NCBI RefSeq assembly: GCF_013284245.2
Contig: NZ_CP085876.1
Span: 6,204,501 to 6,268,500, forward strand
Direction: 5' to 3'
DNA: 64,000 nt
DNA from: Brevibacillus sp. DP1.3A
Lineage (GTDB): Bacteria > Bacillota > Bacilli > Brevibacillales > Brevibacillaceae
Part shown: positions 59,805 through 64,000 of the stretch, in pieces
How the letters are laid out: each line of letters opens with the position of its first letter
Position numbering within the stretch: the stretch's first letter is position 1
The notes under the pieces: model-generated
What the model saw: only the letters and a program-made list of their open reading frames with translations
What the model was told of the DNA's origin: nothing
The model's database searches: none
Translations under genes and position numbers: made by a program

Positions 59805-60461
59805 CTACTCAAAATCAAGCCAGCCCTTCTTAATCGCATACCGCACCAAATCAGGCCGCGTCCGCAGATGAAGCTTTTCCATAATATGCGCTTTATGCGA
59901 TTCGACCGTCTTGACGGAAACAGTGAGCCGCTCGGCAATTTCCTTGTTGCTAAAGCCCTTGGCAATCAAGACCAGCACTTCTTTTTCCCGATCAGTCAGG
60001 ATGTCGTACTTGGCCTGCTCCTCACCGTTCTTGACCATTTGCAGAAATTCCTCGATCAGAGATTTCGTCGCAGATGGATACAAATAGGCCATGCCCTGAT
60101 TGACCGAACGGATCGCCGTGATCAAATCGAGGTCAGGGGCGCTTTTTAAAATATAGCCGGCAGCACCGGCTTGCAGTACCCGAAACAAGTATTCCTCGTC
60201 ATCATGCATCGTAAGCACAAGCACCTGTATGTCTGGTGCCGTTTCCTTCAGTCTGGCAGTTGCCGTCAAGCCGTTTTCCCCAGGCGGCATGCTCAAGTCC
60301 ATCAAGACGACGTTGGGCTGGACTTCCCATGCTTTTTCACATGCCTCTTTTCCGTCAGCTGCATAACCGACGACTTCCATATCCTCCTGGGCGTTGATCA
60401 GCATCCCCAGTCCAGAGCGTACAATCGCATGATCATCGGCGATCAAGACGCGAATGGTCAT
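59805..60461 (-). CDS. NarL/FixJ-family response regulator, NreC-like
   Basis: 218 residues. Receiver domain with acidic pocket D9/D10 and phosphoacceptor Asp55 (VVLMDLSMPPGENG), lysine in YILKSAPDLD, and a LuxR-type HTH, LTDREKEVLVLIAKGFSNKE with AERLTVSVKTVESHKAHIM. It overlaps the kinase gene by 29 bp, so the two are one unit. With the cysteine-rich sensor kinase it resembles staphylococcal NreC, which controls nitrate/nitrite respiration genes. Here no such genes lie in the window, but the ba3 oxidase operon is next to it. Confidence 0.93.
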   Translation of the reverse strand: MTIRVLIADDHAIVRSGLGMLINAQEDMEVVGYAADGKEACEKAWEVQPNVVLMDLSMPPGENGLTATARLKETAPDIQVLVLTMHDDEEYLFRVLQAGAAGYILKSAPDLDLITAIRSVNQGMAYLYPSATKSLIEEFLQMVKNGEEQAKYDILTDREKEVLVLIAKGFSNKEIAERLTVSVKTVESHKAHIMEKLHLRTRPDLVRYAIKKGWLDFE

Positions 60462-61506
60462 CCTCTACCCCCTCCTTCGGCACCGGAATTCGGACGATCA
60501 CCGTCGTTCCTTCCTCGGGTGCGGAGCGAATATCAACGGTACCACCAAGCAGCTGGGCTCGCTCCTTCATGCCAAACACACCGAGACCTTTGCCGATGTT
60601 CAATGTTTTCTCTACTTCAAACCCTACGCCGTCATCCACAATCGTAACGACAATTTCCTTCTCCCTATTCTCGAACATGATTCCCAGATGGCTCGCCTTT
60701 GCGTATTTTGCCGTATTGGTCATGGCTTCCTGTACAATCCGGTACAGTGCTGTTTCCATCGCAGCAGAGTATCTGCGTTTCTCCCCCTGAACATGCAGCT
60801 CCACCTGGATATGAAACGTCTTTTCCACCCGTTTCATCAATGAACGTAATGCAGGCAGTAAACCGAGATCATCCAGTGCAGACGGACGCAGCTCCAGCGC
60901 CATGCGCTTCACTTCCTCCATCGCCTTGGAAGTCATATTCACCAATTCCGTGACATGCTGCATAACCAGCTCGCTCAACTCTCGTTGTCTGACTACGTTT
61001 AGTCCCACTAAAATACTATAAAGCGCCTGCCCTACGCCATCATGCAGCTCCCGGGCGATGCGCTTTCGTTCTTCTTCTTGTGCTTGGATCGCAAAATTCG
61101 TTAACTTGTACTGGTAGCGCTCTTTTTCCACTCGCTGTTGCGCAGACATATCACGCATAATCATGACCAGCTTCCCCTGCGATTCATCCTCTAGTCTCGC
61201 TGAGCTGGCAGCGACAGGGTAATCCACACCGGATTTCGTTCGGAGCCTCATCTCGAATGAAGGCATTTGCACGCGCTTAAAAAAGCAATCCGTGCAGCTC
61301 GTTTCTTCCATACACGTTGCCATTCCGAGACACAGCTCGCAAATATGTTTATCTCGAATCAGCTCTTCTTCTGTCCAGCCCGTCATCTGTTCCAACGCAG
61401 CATTGGCCTTTACGATTCGTCCCTCATGATCAATGACCAGGATCGCATCGCTAGCGTTGGCAAAGATGGACTGCATCAGGGAGAGCACTTCACTCGACGC
61501 ACCCAT
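60433..61506 (-). CDS. PAS sensor histidine kinase with cysteine cluster, NreB-like
   Basis: 357 residues with no membrane helix, so cytoplasmic. A PAS domain (ILVIDHEGRIVKANAALEQM) contains five cysteines, C56, C59, C65, C71 and C74 (CELCLGMATCMEETSCTDC), arranged like an iron-sulfur or zinc site. NreB of Staphylococcus senses oxygen through a [4Fe-4S] cluster bound by four such cysteines. A HisKA_3 dimerisation region (RIARELHDGVGQALYSIL) and a HATPase domain (DDGVGFE, GLGVFGMKERAQLLGG) follow. ATG 61506 has AAGGAGGAG upstream; upstream TTG is not needed. An AGGGAATTCCCT site lies upstream, suggesting autoregulation. Confidence 0.9.
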   Translation of the reverse strand: MGASSEVLSLMQSIFANASDAILVIDHEGRIVKANAALEQMTGWTEEELIRDKHICELCLGMATCMEETSCTDCFFKRVQMPSFEMRLRTKSGVDYPVAASSARLEDESQGKLVMIMRDMSAQQRVEKERYQYKLTNFAIQAQEEERKRIARELHDGVGQALYSILVGLNVVRQRELSELVMQHVTELVNMTSKAMEEVKRMALELRPSALDDLGLLPALRSLMKRVEKTFHIQVELHVQGEKRRYSAAMETALYRIVQEAMTNTAKYAKASHLGIMFENREKEIVVTIVDDGVGFEVEKTLNIGKGLGVFGMKERAQLLGGTVDIRSAPEEGTTVIVRIPVPKEGVEDDHSRLDRR

Positions 61507-61571
61507 GCGCTCCTCCTTTTGAGACAATCATTCTAACGTTATTGTAAAGTTTCCATAAAAGAAAGTGTATC

Positions 61572-61583
61572 AGGGAATTCCCT
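61572..61583. promoter_or_regulatory. GGG-N4-CCC palindrome upstream of the sensor kinase gene
   Basis: AGGGAATTCCCT, a perfect palindrome about 56 bp before the predicted transcription start (-10 TAGAAT at 61535-61530, minus strand). It has the same form as the two sites before the cba operon. Confidence 0.65.
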
Positions 61584-61597
61584 TATCATCATTCGAA

Positions 61598-61635
61598 TTG
61601 ACATTTTATAAAATTAGAATATCATCTAATTAGAT
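61598..61635 (+). promoter_or_regulatory. Promoter and palindrome upstream of the GNAT gene
   Basis: TTGACA (61598-61603) and TATCAT (61620-61625) have a 16-bp spacer. The perfect palindrome ATCTAATTAGAT (61624-61635) overlaps the end of the -10 and could be an operator. Confidence 0.55.
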
Positions 61636-61667
61636 AAATGGCAAATATACTGAAAGGAGCTTTTGAC

Positions 61668-62183
61668 ATGCCGAGCCCTACTCCCTTCCCAGCCCATAGC
61701 GCTCGATTGGTTTTTCAGCCCGTCACGGAACACGATTTCCCCGAACTGCTAGCGGTGTACAATTCAAACCCCGATTATATGGAGTTTGCCTTTGGACAAC
61801 GGGTCGTCACTCTGCAGACAGTAGCAGAAGACCATCAAGATAATCTGGCGTTTGCGGACTCCTACAGCTTTTCGATAAGAGAAGTACACGGTACCGAGAT
61901 CATCGGGATCGCCCAGTTTATTTTGCATAATCCACGAGATGGCCACCCTTGGCTCGGCCTCATCATGCTGCACAGCGCCTACCAGAGTCACGGGTACGCT
62001 AGAGAATTCCTGGATACGTTAATCGCCTGGTACCAGGAAAACGGCTACACCTCTCTGCATCTGGCCGTTTTGGAGAAGAATAGCCGGGTCGTGCCTTTTT
62101 ACGAGAAATATGGTTTTGTTGTCTACGAGGAAAGAGAGACGGAAAAACACGGTTGCGTCATCTGTATGAAATACACAATCTAG
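61668..62183 (+). CDS. GNAT-family N-acetyltransferase
   Basis: 171 residues. The acetyl-CoA loop region is LGLIMLHSAYQSHGYARE, the Q/RxxGxG/A motif being QSHGYA, and LHLAVLEKNSRVVPFYEKYG is the typical GNAT C-terminal strand. Substrate unknown; ribosomal alanine- or antibiotic-type substrates are possible. ATG 61668 is preceded by GAAAGGAG. Confidence 0.88.
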   Translation: MPSPTPFPAHSARLVFQPVTEHDFPELLAVYNSNPDYMEFAFGQRVVTLQTVAEDHQDNLAFADSYSFSIREVHGTEIIGIAQFILHNPRDGHPWLGLIMLHSAYQSHGYAREFLDTLIAWYQENGYTSLHLAVLEKNSRVVPFYEKYGFVVYEERETEKHGCVICMKYTI

Positions 62184-62192
62184 TCATGAACG

Positions 62193-62230
62193 CAAAAAAC
62201 GGGACAGCAAATGCCATCCCGTTCTTTCTC
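62193..62230. terminator. Bidirectional terminator
   Basis: AACGGGA and TCCCGTT flank a 12-base loop, with A-run left and T-rich right side, between the GNAT and stalk-domain genes. Confidence 0.8.
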
Positions 62231-63205
62231 TTACTCTACTACGATTTTCTCAGCAGTGCCGATAGGTGGCAGGCTCTTCGTCATCATTGGGCCGTAGAAG
62301 GCTACTACTTGCATATCCTCTTTCAGCTCAGCTGGCGAGAGTACTTTGTTGTTTCGCGCATTGATGATCACCGTTTTCTCGGTAATGTTCAGGTTGATTT
62401 TTTCTTGGGAGGTTTCGGTAATACCGCGACCCTCTACGAGCATTTTGTAGTTGCCATCTTTGTCAGCAGAGATGCTCGCTACTTTTCCCGCTGTTCCCAG
62501 GACGTCCTGAGTCTCCAGGCCGCCTTTTACCGTGATGCTGAGCACACTCGTTTGTGGCGGCAAGCTCATCGCCATGAATTTTTCGGTTGTCGCATCTACG
62601 GCCATACCCAGCTTCAAGTCTTCTGGCTTCAGCACTTTACCAGCTTCATCCGTAATTTTGGTGTCTTCCGTCAGGTGCAGGATGATGCCAGACTCATAGA
62701 TGTTCAGTGTAACCGAGTAGCCTTTATCGGATTTACTGATGTTCGTAATGGTACCTGTGCGCATAGGAGCGATTTCGTCCTCCACTACAGTCACTGCATC
62801 ATCGGTTACATTCACGTCTGCTTGCAGGATTTCGTCAACGAATGCGACTGGCACATAGGTGCTGCCATTCAGTACGCGAGGCTCTGCTCCCAGCGTTTTG
62901 TACATTTTTGCGAAAGGATAGCGATCCTCTCCTTCTTTTGCGTAGCTGGTGATCGCGCCTCTTTGCACTTCTGCTGCTTTTTCCTTGTCGTTCCAGCTTA
63001 CTTTGAAACCGAGGGCTTCAGCAACAGGACGAAGTGGAACCAGTACGGTTTGTTGACCTTTATCGAAGATCGCATCTTGTGCGATTGCTTGACCGTTTAT
63101 GTTAACAGAAAGTTCTTTTACTGGTTCGGAGGTTGCAGATACCACGCTAGTTCCCAAAACGGCCAGTGCCGCGATTGTCATCATACCTGTACGGATTGTT
63201 TTCAT
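62231..63205 (-). CDS. Secreted protein with copper amine oxidase N-terminal (stalk) domain
   Basis: 324 residues. A signal peptide (MKTIRTGMMTIAALAVLGTS) precedes a stalk domain with VLVPLRPVAEALGFKVSWND and STYVPVAFVDEILQADV, typical of CuAO_N1/stalk domains used in Gram-positive surface proteins. The remaining ~200 residues form a region of beta-rich repeats (GTITNISKSDKGYSVTLN, GKVASISADKDGNYKMLV) each about 100 residues apart, like OB-fold units. No enzymatic residues are visible; a role at the cell surface is likely. Confidence 0.88.
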   Translation of the reverse strand: MKTIRTGMMTIAALAVLGTSVVSATSEPVKELSVNINGQAIAQDAIFDKGQQTVLVPLRPVAEALGFKVSWNDKEKAAEVQRGAITSYAKEGEDRYPFAKMYKTLGAEPRVLNGSTYVPVAFVDEILQADVNVTDDAVTVVEDEIAPMRTGTITNISKSDKGYSVTLNIYESGIILHLTEDTKITDEAGKVLKPEDLKLGMAVDATTEKFMAMSLPPQTSVLSITVKGGLETQDVLGTAGKVASISADKDGNYKMLVEGRGITETSQEKINLNITEKTVIINARNNKVLSPAELKEDMQVVAFYGPMMTKSLPPIGTAEKIVVE

Positions 63206-63331
63206 ATTGTTTATGCCTCCAATGTTCTTGCTTGTTTTTGTGTGTCTCTATTCATTGGACGGCATCATTTCAGAAACGTTTCAAATAAATTTTCATAGAT
63301 GTGTAAATCGTTCGCGTATAAGCGAAAAACA

Positions 63332-64000
63332 TCACGGCTGGCTTGGAATCTGGTTGCTTGGGACTTGGTTCGTTCGCGGCATCGGCACATCGGGCTTCCC
63401 GGATGGATTGTCGTACAAATAGGTTGGTACCTTGCCGACGATCAGCGCCTCGGAGACCGGGATTTCCGTGGTGACTGTTTGCTGTTTGGTTGCAAACGGA
63501 ATAATGACCCGCAGATCGACTTCCACATAAATGTAGACAGTCACCAGCACCATGTTGATTCCCGCTTGCTTTAGCTTCGTTTCCAGCTTGGTTTTGACCG
63601 CGCCAATCGGAACGAACGACACCGGAATATCAGGCCCAAAGTGCTCCAGAAAGACGTTTTTGGTAGCCAAGCCTAGTGGTATGGTTGTCTTGACGTGCTC
63701 CTGCTCGAATTCCTTCAAACGATTTTGAATACGGGCTGTCGTTTCTCCCACAATCCGGGAATACTCTTTGAAATTAAAATTCACCGCTTTGATGCTGCCA
63801 TTCTCGTCTTTCTCCATAATGACAACTTCGTTGACGTCGACACCCTGCTGGGACATCCGTTTGGTGACTGCATCGGTAATGGCGAGCTTGGCGACCTGCT
63901 CTGCCTTGGCCTGGGCAATCAGCATCAACGTCGGCTCTACCCTGCGTTCCACAACGATAAACAAAACGATAAATACTACAATAATCAGTAGGAGCCCAGC
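63332..64000 (-). CDS. yunB: Sporulation protein YunB homologue (5' end cut by window)
   Basis: The frame stays open to the window edge, giving 222 visible residues with a membrane helix at the start (LLLIIVVFIVLFIVV). The rest contains RVEPTLMLIAQAKAEQVAKL, the IGAVKTKLETKLKQAGINM motif and VTVYIYVEVDLRVIIPF, matching YunB of Bacillus as I recall it; it is expressed in the mother cell and its role is unclear. The C-terminus is rich in Pro and Asn. The start codon lies beyond 64000. Confidence 0.85.
   Translation of the reverse strand, partial: AGLLLIIVVFIVLFIVVERRVEPTLMLIAQAKAEQVAKLAITDAVTKRMSQQGVDVNEVVIMEKDENGSIKAVNFNFKEYSRIVGETTARIQNRLKEFEQEHVKTTIPLGLATKNVFLEHFGPDIPVSFVPIGAVKTKLETKLKQAGINMVLVTVYIYVEVDLRVIIPFATKQQTVTTEIPVSEALIVGKVPTYLYDNPSGKPDVPMPRTNQVPSNQIPSQP

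Noticed and set aside
62153..63298. A 381-codon + strand frame opposite the stalk-domain gene
   Set aside because: The minus-strand protein has a signal peptide and family motifs; the + frame has low-complexity Phe/Cys/His-rich sequence typical of an antisense shadow.

Overview
The window looks like chromosome of a Gram-positive, endospore-forming bacterium of the Bacillales, most like Brevibacillus (Paenibacillaceae). This is inferred from the gene set (YunB-like sporulation protein, bacilliredoxin, RNase J, Bacillus-type S-box riboswitches, Zur boxes of the Bacillus type, ba3-type oxidase), from strong AAGGAGG-type ribosome binding sites and from moderate G+C. No rRNA, tRNA or CRISPR array was seen. 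Both ends cut genes: metQ at the left, a yunB homologue at the right.

Layout. 1-2755: methionine importer metQIN under an S-box riboswitch. 2.8-9.5 kb: LytR-CpsA-Psr protein, MFS exporter, SDR, bacilliredoxin, RNase J and two overlapping small membrane proteins. 9.6-12.9 kb: DUF3889 protein, Sco1 copper chaperone, rhodanese, and a second S-box riboswitch driving metY. 13-22.6 kb: ArsR-like regulator with an MFS exporter, then a MoxR/DUF58/DUF4129 cluster, then a second ArsR-like regulator with a three-gene ABC-2 exporter. 22.6-24 kb: an intact IS3-family element sitting in the loop of a terminator. 24-34 kb: M24 peptidase, HAD phosphatase, MocR regulator, TetR-controlled MFS pump, namA, a 0.6-kb region made of long palindromes, then citrate synthase, DUF418 protein and a CitR-like LysR regulator. 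34-42 kb: a membrane-anchored protein, DUF457 hydrolase, cupin, a decayed tnpB, chemoreceptor, epimerase, and an operon of HTH regulator, 85-aa protein and a ClpP paralogue. 42-48.5 kb: metallo-beta-lactamase-fold protein, Lrp regulator, two tiny membrane proteins, cupin, a CPA2 antiporter with a long leader hairpin, glycerate kinase, glycosyltransferase. 48.6-50.1 kb: zinc-starvation operon zagA-rpmG (cysteine-poor L33) with two Zur boxes around its promoter. 50.3-55 kb: two FG-GAP-like exported proteins and an OmpR-type two-component system. 55-64 kb: nitroreductase, a frameshifted SDR, ba3-type oxidase genes, a candidate type I toxin-antitoxin locus, an NreBC-like two-component system with a cysteine-rich PAS sensor, GNAT enzyme, a stalk-domain protein and YunB.

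How parts work together. The two S-box riboswitches tie methionine uptake and homocysteine synthesis to SAM. GGG-N4-CCC palindromes lie upstream of both the oxidase operon and the NreBC-like operon, so the sensor may control oxidase expression by oxygen. An identical 18-bp operator upstream of the TetR gene and its MFS pump predicts a self-regulating efflux module. The least explained items are the type I toxin candidate at 59.4-59.75 kb, the palindromic elements at 30.3-30.8 kb, the antiporter leader at 44.6 kb and several short translated ORFs.
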